64,000 nucleotides of DNA from Vitellaria paradoxa (taxonomy: Eukaryota > Streptophyta > Magnoliopsida > Ericales > Sapotaceae), in contig CM034240.1 of NCBI GenBank assembly GCA_019916065.1, forward strand, positions 43,039,180-43,103,179, given 5' to 3'. Below are positions 1-12,187 of this stretch, one piece after another (the stretch's first letter is position 1; each line of letters begins with the position of its first letter). Position numbers and translations under genes: made by a program. The notes below the pieces were generated by a model that did not search any database, was not told where the DNA came from, and saw only the letters and a program-made list of their open reading frames with translations.

Positions 1-1386
1 CCATCGACTTAGTTGGATGAGGCTTCAGAAAACAGATTAAAGAACTTGATTGGATATTAATGAACTTGAATTAATGGGTAGTTAGCAGGTTTCATATATC
101 TAACTTTTATATATATGTATATATATTTTCACAATCTTAAAAGTGTTAAATTATTTGATTTTTCGTGTTAGAAAAAATAAGTTTTGATATATTATTTATA
201 ATCTAATATAAAATATTCTATTATTTCGTACGCTGCATTCATCCTTGAGAACTCTAGGTCCTCTGTCCCAAACCTAAATTAATAATTCAATCCACTTTTA
301 TAATCGCACAGAAATTTGGGATAAGGGTTTGAGAGAGAACCCCTTTTCTCATCATCCTTCTTCTTTTCTCGCTTGCCTACTTCTTTTCCTTCCATTTGGT
401 TGTCGAGAAAACGTGGGAAAAAAAGAGAGAGGGGGGGGGGGAATCCAGTTCCTTTTGCTTTTCCACCACAGACCACATAGGATAATTGTACTTAATTTTA
501 ATATTATAACTTTTTGTTTGGTAGTGTGAAAGCAGCTCTTTACATGCTGACTGATGATTGGATTTGAATGTTGGTGCTGAAGCAATCAAAAGGAAACCGC
601 TGACTATAAAGTGTGTTGGATTATTATTGTTAATTCTCAGCTGGGGAGAGAGAACTCCTAATTGAGTGCTGGTGGGAGTGGAGTGTTAGGTCAAATAAGT
701 CATTGTGGATTGGTCTTCAAATGTATATGGAATTTAATAATGAGTGAATTTCATAAATAAATCCCGCCGATAGTTACATGCAAGGTTCGTATATGTTAAG
801 TGTGTGTTTGAAGTGATAAAAAGTGAGATAAATTGAGAGTTCGTAATACGTGCAGTGAAAAAAAATTGATGTGATATAAAGTTAACAGAATTTATAAAAT
901 TTTTTATTATTTATTTGTAAATCAAACGGAGCCTAAATATGTGTGAATAGTGAAGGAGGGGAAGAAGGTGGAGTTGAAGATTACTATATTAGGTTGTTTT
1001 GCTTTGGGCGGTGAATTTGGATAAAGTAAAGCCGAAGTGGGTCTCAATAACTGTAAGTAACGCGAAATGGTAACAAAATTGTGGTAATTTATTTAATTTC
1101 ATCCTCTCATTGATGTCTCCGTGTAGGCAACTATTGCTAGAGATTAAAACCGCTAAGAACAATTAAAAAAAAGAAAAGAAAAGAAAAGAAAAGAAAAAAA
1201 AAAAGAAAGAAAAAAAAGAGGGAGAGAGAAAATTTTTTAATAATATTATTAACCTTCAAAAACTCAACTACTTTAACTTGTAGGCTTTGTACAAGTTTAA
1301 ATAGAAGAAGTTTTAAATTCAAAAATCTTAATCAAGACGGAAGTGATTAAAAATTAATAAAAAAATACCTTAAAAAAATGACTTAA
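1..1386. other. AT-rich intergenic spacer
   Basis: No convincing gene is visible. The stretch holds an 11-base G run at 431-441 followed by a pyrimidine-rich stretch, a copy of a short dispersed element at about 801-935 (its inverse occurs at 4142-4266), and a purine-rich A/G tract at about 1166-1230. The short open frames at 279-589 and 1137-1322 are products of these low-complexity tracts. Confidence 0.6.
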
Positions 1387-2272
1387 GGGGCCGATTGGAT
1401 GGTGCTAAAATTTCAGAGGGATAAGTTTAGAAGGGGTATAAGATAAGAAGTGATATTATTTTTAAAGAGTTGGCCCACATTGATATGATGTTTATGAAAG
1501 GGGATAACTTTTGATTTGGTTTGGATGTTTTATAAATAAGAGAAGGGAATGATGAAAAATAGTCAAATGACTCTTTTGCCCTTGTGATGTCCCAAACTTA
1601 GTTACTCATTAAATTAAACTTGGTTATCCAAACTTAATTATATGTTTATGTTAATTATATAATGTGAAAACCAATTAGTACAAATTAATTTTAGACAAAT
1701 TAATTATAAATAAATTATGTTATTAATAAATTAAACTTTATAAATATATAAATTAGTTTCGTAGACAACAACATCTCAACTTATCCGAAACTTCCTTAGT
1801 CGCTTATTTTTTTTCTCCTTATTTAAAAAAATCAATATATGCATAATTTTATATAAATTTGCTAAAAAATAATATTATTATCTTAAAATCACATCATCTT
1901 ATTTGAAAAAAATATATTTTTTAATCATACGACCCCTTATTTGAAAAAATTATATTTTTTTATTTTTATTAATATAATTTTTTAATACATTTTCCATTAA
2001 AAAAAGAATTATTTCTAATAAAATACATTTTATAGGTGAGAAGGGAATGAGAAGGGGCATAATGGTCTAATTTAGTCCATATAAGGGGGGATAATTTTTG
2101 AAGAGCTCAAACTCTCTCCAAAAATAATACACCTTCTTCCAAGATTAAGATAGGAGGATAATTTTTAGAGGGGAGAAATTTTGCTTCCCAAACGAAGCAA
2201 AAAATATCACATCAACGCTTATAAGGATGTATTATTTATGGAGGCCATATTTCGTTGCATCCAATTGGCCTC
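1387..2272. mobile_element. PIF/Harbinger-like MITE, 886 bp
   Basis: The left end begins GGGGCCGATTGGATG and the reverse complement of the right end begins GAGGCCAATTGGATG, giving imperfect terminal inverted repeats that differ at only two of the first 15 positions. Both ends are flanked by TAA (1384-1386 and 2273-2275), the three-base target-site duplication typical of PIF/Harbinger elements. The interior is AT-rich and non-coding, so this is a non-autonomous derivative. Family assignment rests on the TAA duplication and the GGCC-start ends only. Confidence 0.65.
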
Positions 2273-2275
2273 TAA

Positions 2276-3410
2276 GGTAAAATTTGGATATTAGAATAAG
2301 AAGGAAATAGGCCAAAACATATGGCGCTAAAAATAGATATTCCTAGAAAAAATATTTTAAAAAAGATATTAAAAATTATTTTAATATATTAAAAAATTAT
2401 AGTATTTTTAATAAGTTGAAGTTGGTTTTACAAAATAATTGAGTCAAAAATTAAAAGAGTATATTAAAATTGATAAACATTTTGAAACAAAAAATTATTA
2501 ATCATGTAACATTTGGCAAATGAGTTACTTTAAAATCTAATTTAAAGAAACTAATATATTCTCCAAGAGATGGTTTAATTTGGATGAAAATATAGGATTG
2601 ATTTTTTTTTTCCAAGTTGAACTTGGGTTTATGTAAATATTTACCTAAACTCAATCCAGTTTAATACAAATTTAATATATATATATTTATATTTCATTTA
2701 AAATATGTAAAATACTTTTATGTATTTGGTTTATTTTTATTATTGCATGTAAGTGGCAATTTTTCATGTTATATGTTATATGTAATATAAATATATTTTT
2801 ATATTATATTTTATTACATTTTTATTTCCAGTAAGGCTGATTACATTGATTTGCGATCGATTTAATGCATATTCTATAGTTAAACTTGATTTTTAGAGAT
2901 GCTTGAAACCCTGAATGGACTGGAATCAAATTAAATATATAAGTTTTTAATTCTCATCTAGAAGTTTCATTTTGATTAGTTCTATCTAGTTACTTAAATT
3001 GACACGAAAAAATATAAATATAAAAATAATTTAATAACTATTTTATAAAATTATAAAATTTTATAAAAATATTTTATAATATATTTAAAAATTACTTTTT
3101 TATCAATATAAAATATTAAATGATTTTGCGCATCACATGAATCAGCATCAATATGAATATATTCTTGTGTATTTATGTAAAGATAAGAGAGAGGAGAGAG
3201 AGGAGTTGCGCCTCTCCAGTTACAACAATGTAAAGACGAACAGCGGCTAAGGCCTTGGGCCTTTTTCTTAATAAAACAAAATAATTACCTTTTGTATACT
3301 TAGTTTTTATTGTCCTTTAATACAAAATTTTTTAATATAGCGTTTCAAGTTTTTAAAAAAAATAAAAAAATAAGTGTAAAATAATACACGACAAAATTTA
3401 ATTAAAAAAT
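2276..3410. other. AT-rich spacer, no feature seen
   Basis: The stretch is very AT-rich with no gene, RNA or transposon end that I can recognise. A short GA-rich patch followed by a slightly GC-richer segment occurs at about 3180-3265. Confidence 0.5.
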
Positions 3411-4010
3411 TATAAAATTTTGAAATTTTTTGAACCTCTAAACGGGTAGACAAAATAAAAAAAAATAAATGAAAATAAGATAATTTTACTCTAAAATTTC
3501 ATATCTTCTCCAATCTAAATTCAACTACCAAGTAAAGGGGAGAAAAATTAAAATTACTCTTAATTTTTATTTATTCATTTTTGACTTTTCAAACCAAACA
3601 TACGTGGGTCAACTCCCACTAACAAAACCCCCCCAAAAAAATAAATAAAATGAAAAGAACTAATTCATTTATATTTAATTTAGTCCCTATACATAAATTT
3701 GATTGGTAAAAATTATAAATTTTTGAAATTTTTTACAGCTCTGAACGGGTAGACAAATAAATAAGAAATGAATGAAAAATAAGATAATTTTGCTTTAAAA
3801 TTTTTATATTTTCTTCTATCTAAATTCAACAATCAAGTAAAGGGAAAAAAATTATAAGTTACTCTTAATTTTTATTTATTTATTTTTTTAACTTTTCAAA
3901 CCAAACATACATGGGTCAACTCCCACTAAAAAAACAAAAAAAAAAAAAAAGAAATGAAAAGAACTAGTTCCTTAACATTTAATTTAGTCCCCATACGTAA
4001 AGCCCTGACT
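3411..4010. repeat. Diverged tandem duplication, about 303-bp unit
   Basis: Two adjacent copies are recognisable by the shared segment reading CT-A/G-AACGGGTAGACAAA at about 3438 and 3741, by the shared GTGGGTCAACTCCCACTAA segments at about 3605 and 3912, and by a shared tail of AATGAAAAGAACTA. Divergence is moderate. The plus-strand open frame at 3954-4145 falls in the second copy and its flank and does not look like a protein gene. Confidence 0.6.
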
Positions 4011-4141
4011 CGATTCCGCCACGTAAACCGATGGATTGAGATGAGGTGGCAAATTAGGATAGGGTTGACGTTATATCTTTGTAACCTTCATCTTGTCCGC
4101 TTTTTGACTCTCTCCTTGTGTCCAATCCTTTTAGTTTGTAA

Positions 4142-4266
4142 ATAAATAATAAAAATTTTATAAATTTTTGTTAATTTATATCATATTAACTTTTTCTTTT
4201 ACTGCACACATTACGAATTTTAATTTATCCCAATTTATCTAATTTTTTTCACTTCAAACACACCAA
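4142..4266. mobile_element. Short dispersed MITE-like repeat (inverted relative to 801-935)
   Basis: This segment is the approximate reverse complement of 801-935. Both share the block GTGTGTTTGAAGTGA followed by GTGAGATAAATTG and a TAAAATTTTTTATTATTTATT-like end. Related pieces occur near 25434, 39885 and 53500-53655. It is non-coding and I could not fix its ends or a target duplication. Confidence 0.45.
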
Positions 4267-5631
4267 AGTATTCTTGGATATAAGACCTCCATTTCTTTAT
4301 TATTTAAATTTCATAATTTTAAAATTAAGAATATTACCTAGGTGGTCAAGATCTGGGTGCAAAATCAACAGTGGACTTTTCAGCCACCTCCCATTTTTTT
4401 TTTATATGAAAACTCGCTTAATAAATATTCTATGAGTGGGCAGATTAAATGAATATAAGCTCAGAGTGAATTTTTCAACATAATTAATTTTATTTTATTT
4501 TCAGAAATGTCAACATACAGTTCTGCGTAACGATAAGGGGCACATTGAGTCATGATTTTCCCTTTAAATCCTACTCTGATATGTCCTAATTCAACTTAAA
4601 CTTTTCAATTAAATGGAGTTAGTTACTCCATCAACGATACAATTAGTGATTGATCTGGGATTTGATAATTGAGGTGGGGTTTGAGGTTGAAAAATTATGA
4701 ACCACGGAGTTACTAAGAGTTCCAAAAAATTAAAAATAAATGGAAGAGTTGAGATTATTTAAAAAATATTTTAAAATTTTTGCCAAAAATTATATTAGGC
4801 ATTCAAGAATTTTCACCCTCCACTCCCTTGATGTCATTGACTATGTGAATTTTTTTTTATCTATTTTACTCAGTTAAATGTTATTTTCTCTATTAAACTA
4901 TATCGGTTGTATCTTTCTTTATTATTTTGTCACGTTAATTTCAGTTTATCATATTGTTTTATCGTATTAGTCACGACTTGAATGCTCTATACAACTTATA
5001 ATAAACGAACTTTATGTATGTAACTAAATCACATGAACTAAGTTAATTTCACTTAATATATCTAGCGACTTCCGTTATCTTACTAATTAACCCGGTTACT
5101 CTTAGTTTATTTTTATTTTTTTTCTCTGCATCACACATACGCTTTCAACATTACACAAACGGATCTGAAATTATGAACTGGTTGACAAGCTATGGTTTTC
5201 ATGTCATGCATGAAGATGGATTCCCCTAAAACATTAGTCCGAGCTGCTCCGTTATATATACTTCTATACATATATCTTCACAAATACGTGCAAACTCATC
5301 CAAGAAATTAAATTGCTAAAAACAGAAGATCAATCTCCGCCCACACATATCTTCCTGGTTTGGTTTCCTAATTAAATCATGAATTCAAAATAATAAGTTG
5401 TCGAGCAACACCCTTATAGATCTGCACCAATGGGGTTGGATTAGAAGAAATGTAAATATTTCCACATGAATTAGCTCAAACCCAAAATTTAGGACCCATC
5501 ACAATTTTATTAAATCTATTAGATTGTTTTTTGTATACAGATAAGCAACCTTACAAAATGATGTCCTCATCCTTATCTATATATATATATATATACATAT
5601 ATGTATACATATATGTACAAGCAGGTACAAA
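4267..5631. other. AT-rich spacer downstream of the first SAUR gene
   Basis: No gene is visible. A dinucleotide AT run with ATGTATACAT palindromes lies at about 5578-5618, just past the 3' end of the minus-strand SAUR gene. Confidence 0.5.
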
Positions 5632-5783
5632 CTATATATTCATCTTGAGCAACGGCGATGGAGTGAGAAGTTCATAAGAGCCATAACTCCTGTCCACGCT
5701 GCTGCTCTTTCCGGGGAGTAGTCGAAACGAATTGAAAGGGCTGACACTTCTCCTTGGAACGTTGTTGTTGCTGTCCATCTCCG

Positions 5784-6206
5784 CTAAAACCTTGTAAAAA
5801 GTTCAACGTCAGAGGGAAGGGAGAGAGGTCCTTCACTCTTGTATCCGTATTCCATTTCAGCGTCTTCGAGCAGCTTCTTGAACAGCGGATGACTCGCGTG
5901 TTCGGTTTTGATTACAAACCTTTGTCTCTCAGGCCCAACATAGACCGGAAAGCAACCTTCGGGAGCGATTTGGCGCTTGGTATTACGCTTTTTTAGACCT
6001 TCGGATATTTTTGCTTTGGATAATTTCCATGCCTTTCTGATGCTTGAGAAAATACTTGATGGGACGAAAGGAGATTTTTTCTTATAATTCCTTCGACCAC
6101 AGTCTGATAGACATCCCGCCCATGTGTCAACGCATAATTTCTCTTTTCCCTCTCCTTTATAACTTCCATATAGCCAGTGCAAGTTAGGTTTTACAGGGTT
6201 TTCCAA
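5784..6206 (-). CDS. SAUR: SAUR-family auxin-responsive protein, C-terminal frameshift
   Basis: This intronless 140-residue frame encodes a SAUR (small auxin-up RNA) protein. Family members are short-lived growth regulators; several inhibit PP2C.D phosphatases and so raise plasma-membrane proton pumping. The SAUR core starts near residue 81 with APEGCFPVYVGPE, continues as RFVIKT, HPLFKKLLEDAEMEYGY and ends with GPLSLPSDVELF at about residue 136. The N-terminal 75 residues form a basic extension with IRKAWKLSKAK. Translation then stops at TAG (5784-5786) because one T appears missing from the CTTTTTAC tract. In the next frame the coding clearly continues as YKVLAEMD and stays open for about 50 codons to a TAG at 5632-5634. 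Either the protein is truncated by a one-base deletion or the base is an assembly error. The start Met at 6206 is the first in frame. Confidence 0.85.
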   Translation of the reverse strand: MENPVKPNLHWLYGSYKGEGKEKLCVDTWAGCLSDCGRRNYKKKSPFVPSSIFSSIRKAWKLSKAKISEGLKKRNTKRQIAPEGCFPVYVGPERQRFVIKTEHASHPLFKKLLEDAEMEYGYKSEGPLSLPSDVELFTRF

Positions 6207-6445
6207 GAAATAAAGGAAAAACTAAAAAGGAAAAGAAGATTGGAAAAAGAGGGGGGGGGGGGGGAAGGCCCTGTTTTCTTTTCCTCCTTGTGTTACCAAA
6301 TTCTCATCAATGAGCTCAAACCTTTTTCATCATCTAAAGAAGAAGAGTTCAGAGGAGGATTGTGGGAACACAAGGGAGCTGGGGATAGATATAGATAAGA
6401 CTTATTTCCTATATGGGTTAATCTCTGCATGGAAGAGGTCATGTG

Positions 6446-6462
6446 CTCTTATATAATAGCCT
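6446..6462 (-). promoter_or_regulatory. Probable TATA box of the first SAUR gene
   Basis: On the minus strand the sequence reads GCTATTATATAAGAGC, about 245 bp upstream of the SAUR start codon. The adjoining block containing TTAATCTCTGCATGGAA (about 6418-6435) has a clear counterpart upstream of the third SAUR copy at about 22110-22125, so the promoter was duplicated together with the gene. Confidence 0.5.
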
Positions 6463-7085
6463 CTAAGGATGCGTGCCTAATATTTAATTATTTAGAGTTT
6501 TTCAAGGCTACAAAAGGTTGACGAAAGTGCGCCCCTGCTCGTGTGAATTCCACGCCTCGTCAAGTAAACAAACAACTTAATTTATATATATATATATAAG
6601 CAATGTTTAAAGTTAAAAAAATATAAAATTTTACAAATTTCTACAAATGCGAATTATGAAATAATAATAAAATTTAATTTTTTTATTTATTGTATAAAAT
6701 ATAAGACATTAACTTTTATAAATTTATATAAATTTATACAACTCCAAATACGCTCATAGATATATATAGATAGATATATAAACACCAAAATATAAATAAT
6801 CGTCAACCATGACACTGTTGTTGTCTGCTTCGTCCCACAATAAAAAGAGCCGTTTTGTATGAAACCCATGCACGCCCACATTATACTCAGAATTGTTATA
6901 CAAAATTGAATTCTTTCGTTGAATTAATTTCATGAATTACTAATAATACTCTTTTTTTTTTTTTTTCTATTTTACCATTTGTACGTGAACATGTATGTAC
7001 ACACGTATATATGAATAAGAGATAAGAGGACAAGAAATTGACAGTTGAACCTGCGGCGGGTTAAACCAAAGTCCAATAGCCACTA
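6463..7085. other. AT-rich spacer upstream of the first SAUR gene
   Basis: The stretch contains TA dinucleotide runs at about 6581-6598 and 6759-6780 and a 16-T run at about 6951-6966. No gene is visible. Confidence 0.5.
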
Positions 7086-7473
7086 GGCCAAGTTTGTGTC
7101 CCGGATGAAGAGGTGGGATTGGATTACTCATCCCGTGGACCCCACAAAAGGGGTGGTTGTTGTGTTGTCGGGATGGTGGGATTTGTGGGTCCGATGAATG
7201 TGTTATCCGTTAAGTTATAGGATGAGTAAGAAGGGGCGGGGGTGATATTATTACTACCACACTTTTAGATTTATTTCCTGAAAGATCTAAATATTTAAAA
7301 TTATTTTTATTATATACATATTAAATCATATTTTTATTTCACATTATATCCCATCAATCAAACATAAAAAAAATAATCTCACATAAAAATTTAATCCCAT
7401 TTTATCCAATCTTATATATCATCATATGTATTACTTATCTCTCATCATTCAATCCATTCAAACAAACACAGCC
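7086..7473. mobile_element. Candidate MITE, about 390 bp
   Basis: The left end TAGGCCAAGTTTGTGTC and the reverse complement of the right end TAGGCTGTGTTTGTTTG are similar. Just inside the left end lie a GGATGAAGAG block and GGGATTGGATT, echoed at the right by ATTCAATCCATTC. The interior is non-coding and includes a GC-richer stretch (7110-7245) with repeated GGTGGGAT motifs. Class is uncertain; the ends resemble PIF/Harbinger-type elements. Confidence 0.45.
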
Positions 7474-7582
7474 TATGGGAATTAAGGTTTCAACGGAATA
7501 CAAAAAGGAAATATAAAAACAAATGAATTTGAAGTTATGCCGGCATAATTAATGTCGAGTAAGAAAGAAAAGTTGTGTAGCT

Positions 7583-7760
7583 AAGGTGCCGTTTGGTGTC
7601 TTAAATTTTTTTAAAAAATTTTAAAAACTTTAAAATTTTTTTAAAAATTTTAAAAACTTTAAAATTTTTTTAATTAAATTCTATCACATGTCACTTTTAC
7701 ATCGTATCAAAATTAATTTTGATTTTTAACATTTTTTTTGACATTCCAAACGTTGAAATG
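7583..7760. mobile_element. Short AT-rich MITE, about 175 bp
   Basis: The left end reads AAGGTGCCGTTTGGTGTC and the reverse complement of the right end reads CATTTCAACGTTTGGAATGTC. The interior contains three short direct repeats of AAAAACTTTAAAATTTTTTT. It belongs with the GTTTGG-ended elements at 45501, 49014 and 54838. Confidence 0.4.
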
Positions 7761-8559
7761 AATATCCATTTAAAAAATAAAAAGAACCTTATCATTTTTT
7801 TTTCGAAATTTTATTTTTTAATGAAAATGGGGTGATCTTCTCATTATGTGAAAGGAGGAAAACATTAAATTCAACGTTAAATGGGTGGGAATAAATATAA
7901 AAAAATATGGCACATACCATGTGCATCACCTTTTTGACAAAGGTGTGACGTACGTTAAAGCGGAACATTTTTGCTTCGTAATGTTTATAGTCCAACGCAT
8001 GTGGAGATCAAGTCATTTATAAGGGCCGGCAACATTTTCTTTCTTAAATTATTACAATATATGTTAGTATCATGATTTCAATTTAATAACATGTCCTACA
8101 CACACACACACACATATATTATATATATATGCATTCAATTTGTAGATATTCTATTTGAGTAATAATATATTATCAAAATAAAATACCAAAACGATGTGAA
8201 TATTTTTTTGTGTATTTATCACTTTAAATTAAAGGAATTAATTAATTAACATGAATTCTTAATTTAAAAAAATGACATCATCCCATTATTCTGAAACTTA
8301 ATTCTGATAATTTTTTTAATATATAAGCATTTTCTATTCCAAATGCGGGCGCAGTGTTCATATATATCTATATTTTAATTTGTCCAACAACCTTAAAGGC
8401 AGCCACAATATGCCATAAAATACATGCATGTCAATTTTTTTCCAAACCTAAACCTTGGAATTAAAGCAACTCAAGAAAAAAGGTTAGCACACCATGCCGT
8501 TTTATATGACCATGTTAATTTCCCCAGAGCCAGGGAGAGAAAGTCCCACGTACCTCCCC
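7761..8559. other. AT-rich spacer, no feature seen
   Basis: No gene is visible. A short CA run followed by TA runs lies at about 8100-8130. Confidence 0.45.
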
Positions 8560-8870
8560 TTGTTAAGTTCCCTGATTTTCGCAAGAGGGCGTTGTCTTGA
8601 TTGGGTATTCTTTGGTTTGTGCCACACATACCGGCCCCTCAACATGTATAGCGGTCAATCGCGAACTCGCGTAGCGGCGGGGAGTCGGACCCACACCCAA
8701 GAACTGGATACGGTTCGTCCAGCCAAGGAGGCCCGTCCTACCAACCTTTACTACGCTTTACGCCCGGAGGCTGGCCCCAAGTTTTTGCTAGAGAGGAGAC
8801 TTGAACTTGAGACCTTGGGGTGGTAAGCCCCTAAGTCCCAATCCAAGACCATCCCATCTATTCAATTTCA
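8560..8870 (-). mobile_element. GC-rich island, possible SINE or LTR fragment
   Basis: Base composition changes abruptly here to roughly half GC. On the minus strand, near 8845-8775, the sequence contains GGCTTACCACCCCAAGG and then AAGTTCAAGTCTC, which resembles the internal pol III B-box region of tRNA-derived SINEs. I could not locate a clean A box, a tail or target duplications, so an LTR fragment is equally possible. The plus-strand open frame at 8494-8826 has no recognisable domain and is best explained by the GC-rich repeat. Confidence 0.35.
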
Positions 8871-8959
8871 GTTTGTCATATAACCATATATCTTATATAA
8901 TATATATTTACCGAAATAGGTATATATTCAAGTATTTTTTTTTTCTCCGTCTCTTAATT

Positions 8960-8990
8960 CAAAGTATAGTTTTTTCTTAATATATATATA

Positions 8991-9022
<32 letters not shown>

Positions 9023-9130
9023 CCACGTACATATTTTAAATAGAATGAAGACATTTAAAATATATATATATATATATTATATATATATATATATCCACGT
9101 ATGTATTTTAAATAGAATGAAGACCTTTAA
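8960..9130. repeat. AT dinucleotide tracts in a tandem duplication
   Basis: Two near-identical blocks, each a run of TA dinucleotides followed by ATCCACGTA and TATTTTAAATAGAATGAAGAC, sit about 80-90 bp apart (ending near 9055 and 9130). This is a recent local duplication of a microsatellite and its flank. Confidence 0.6.
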
Positions 9131-12100
9131 ACAGTAATCAGAGCTGGTCTTGGGCTAAAGCTCAAGGTGCAGTAACTTTAAGCTCACCAAAAAATTCTTT
9201 ATACAAGGGACCCCAAGTATCGAGTACTCTTATATACGGGAGGGTCTCATTTTTTTGAATGACTTTAAACCCCCTAAAAGTTAGGGCCAATGTAATAAGA
9301 TTATTTTTTTTTGGGTGATCAATAAGATTATCTTTTTGCGACATGAGAGTCAAGGGATTTAAACCTTAAAATCCTTCTCTTCGCTTGTAGACAGAAGGCT
9401 TGTGCAATAAATTATTATTTTTTAATGTGTGTATTTTCAATATTTGGCTATATTATAGTAACAATTAATTTATATTTAGTTTATTTTTATCGTCATTCTG
9501 CATAATGTTATTTTCTTTGTATATTTTTCAAATTTAAATGGCGGCTCACTTAATTATGCATGCAAAATGCAACTAGTCAAGTAAAAAAATTCTTCTTCCT
9601 CCCCCTCTTTTTTTTAAACTTTTGAAATATAATATTGGTAAACTTTTTGTTGTATAAAAACTTAGCGTACATTAGTATCCTAATTAAGAAAAAATTCACA
9701 TTATCATAATTGGATGCGTAAAGACTTTTATTATTATTATGATTGAAAGTGCAAGTTCAAAAATAAGAATTGGGGTTACCCGATACTTTTGGGAAAGAAA
9801 GGAGGCAAACATCGATGTATCCTGTGATATTGATTTTGTGAGTTATTGGATTAAAATTAGATATTTTATAACAAAATAAATTTTAAATTTTAAATGAAAA
9901 TTTTTTAACTTATTTTTGTTCTCAACTATTCAATTTTGATCCAATAACTTTAACTTATAAGACTGATGTCACAAAGCTAACATTTCATGACATCAGCCTT
10001 TTGGGTGGTTGCGTCACGAATCCCTATATACTTTTTTAGTATGGGAGAGACGAGAGATTTTGCCGAGTCTTTGGGCCAGTTAAGGGGCAGCAGATTCTGT
10101 CGGCCTGTTTTGGCCCAATTTTGTTACCTAATGGGAGGGCTAATTTGATTTGTTAACTACCGTAATACCGATTCAAATAAGGACGAACAATTTAGTAGAA
10201 TATTTGATTTTTTTTAATTTTTTGTTTTTGTTTTATGATTTAAAAATTTCAAAATAAGAAAACAAAAAATTATATTTTCCTTGATTTGAGATTTTTTTAT
10301 TTTAATTTAAAAATATTCAAAACGATTTTTTGTCATTTTTTATTATATGTATAAACTCATTTTTCATTTTTTAAAACAAATTTTGAAAGTACAAGTGACT
10401 AAATATGTTTTACCTATTTTTTTTATTTTCAAGAGTACAAAATGGCAAATGCATTCAAAACAAAAAATAAAAAAAAATAAAAAATAAAAAAACAAATTAA
10501 ATGACACCTTAATTTGTGAATCTTACGACCTGCTTGGTTTCCATCTTTATTATAGGAAATATATGCGATTTGAATAATTAAAACCGAGAAAAGTATATAT
10601 GGGATAATGAATTAAAATTCAAATATTTACTAAAATGTTCAAGAAAATATCTTTGATTTTCCGATGGCCTTGACTATCGATATATTGATATTAGTTCCTT
10701 CTAGAACAATCATCCTAAGAATATACATACTCTTTTCTGGAATATATATATATATATATATATGTGTGTGTATATATATAATTACTCTTTCTGGACAATT
10801 TTTACCTTGTAATTAGTAAGGGTAAATTCCGTTTACTCAGGTGTTCGAAAAATAATCAAAATTTGGAGCTAGCTTTTAAATCTAGGTTGTCATTCCAAGC
10901 ACATGAAATTGATCAATTATGCCGCCAGACAAATCGAAATCGTGCCATCCTTTTTTGCTAATTTAATCGGAATTAATCCATTCTACGCCTTCCTAGCTGT
11001 AGCTAATTCCAAGTCATTTTCTTAAGCTTGACCAGATAAGCAAGTGTACCCGTGAAGGAAAAAAAAAAAATGGAGAAAATCCAGTGATCATATTCCACCT
11101 GTCTCTTTGAAAATAGACTTTTCTTTATTATTATTATTATATTATTATTATATTATTGGTAGTCTTCTTGTATGTCGTTATACGCACACAACTTAAATTC
11201 CATGGAAATCTAACTTGGATATTGCAAGGTTTATGACTTACTGGGATAAATGCATGTAGATAATCAATAGTACCCTAGAAATGTCTTTTTCCAAGAACAG
11301 AAATTTGAATTAAGTTGTGTTTATCGAACAATCAAACTCAAAAGTTTGACTGCATTGAATTTTTCATTCATATAATACATGTATATGTATGCATGCATGC
11401 ATGAATTTTTCATGCCACAGTGCATGGCCGCTTCATTAATCAAGAGCTTGCATAAGCAATTGAAACAGCATGGATTCTTTGACTCTCCTCCTGGACGCAT
11501 ACAATATGATAAAACAAGATTATTTCTATTCCTCCAACTCATTATGGCTTGGTTTAGGAAGTAAAAAAGTTATATTATTATTATTTATTTTGGTGTTTCG
11601 AAGAAAAAAGAAGTTTAGGTTTTTTGTAAATTTGATTTTTTTGTCCTTAAAAATTTCAAAAAAAACTAAAATATAAGAGGATAAATTTAGTCATTTTACA
11701 AATAAGTAAATAAGCCATAAACAAATAAATCGAGATTTTCAAATGGAACCTAAACCAAACTGTTATATGTATATATGTACCGCTCAATGACAATTACAGA
11801 AATTTTAAGATAATTAGATCATATAAAAAATTAATTTAAAACTGTTTTGATAAGCTCAAAAAAAATTAATGGAATTGAAATTATCAAACTATTTTAAATA
11901 TAAAAAATTTAAAAATTTTTTATTGGTTGATGGAGTCAGCTAACTCCACCAATTATAATGTGGCATTGCCCGTTATACCACTGCAACAAGTTAAGATCAT
12001 GCATTCCTAGACAATCATTTCATATGTACATTTTTCTGAAGATGAACGTGTTACCAACTTAGCTAGAATTAAAGAAATTGTGGATTACATCGCGATGGGT

Positions 12101-12187
12101 TGGGAATGCCAAATGTACCATAACCCTGGGCCATGTTTTACTCTTTCTTTTCTTTTCTTTTCTTTTCCAGGAGGCCGAATGGATAAT
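9131..12187. other. AT-rich spacer between SAUR copies
   Basis: No gene is visible in this 3-kb stretch. It holds TA/TG dinucleotide runs at about 10743-10780, ATT runs at about 11128-11156 and an ATGCATGC alternating tract at 11389-11402. A slightly GC-richer patch at 9129-9400 may be the decayed end of a DNA transposon. Confidence 0.45.

Noticed and set aside
8494..8826. 110-codon plus-strand open frame
   Set aside because: It has no recognisable domain and lies in a GC-rich block better explained as a repeat fragment.
8775..8850. tRNA gene on the minus strand
   Set aside because: A B-box-like segment is present, but I could not fold acceptor, D and anticodon arms; a SINE or LTR fragment is more likely.
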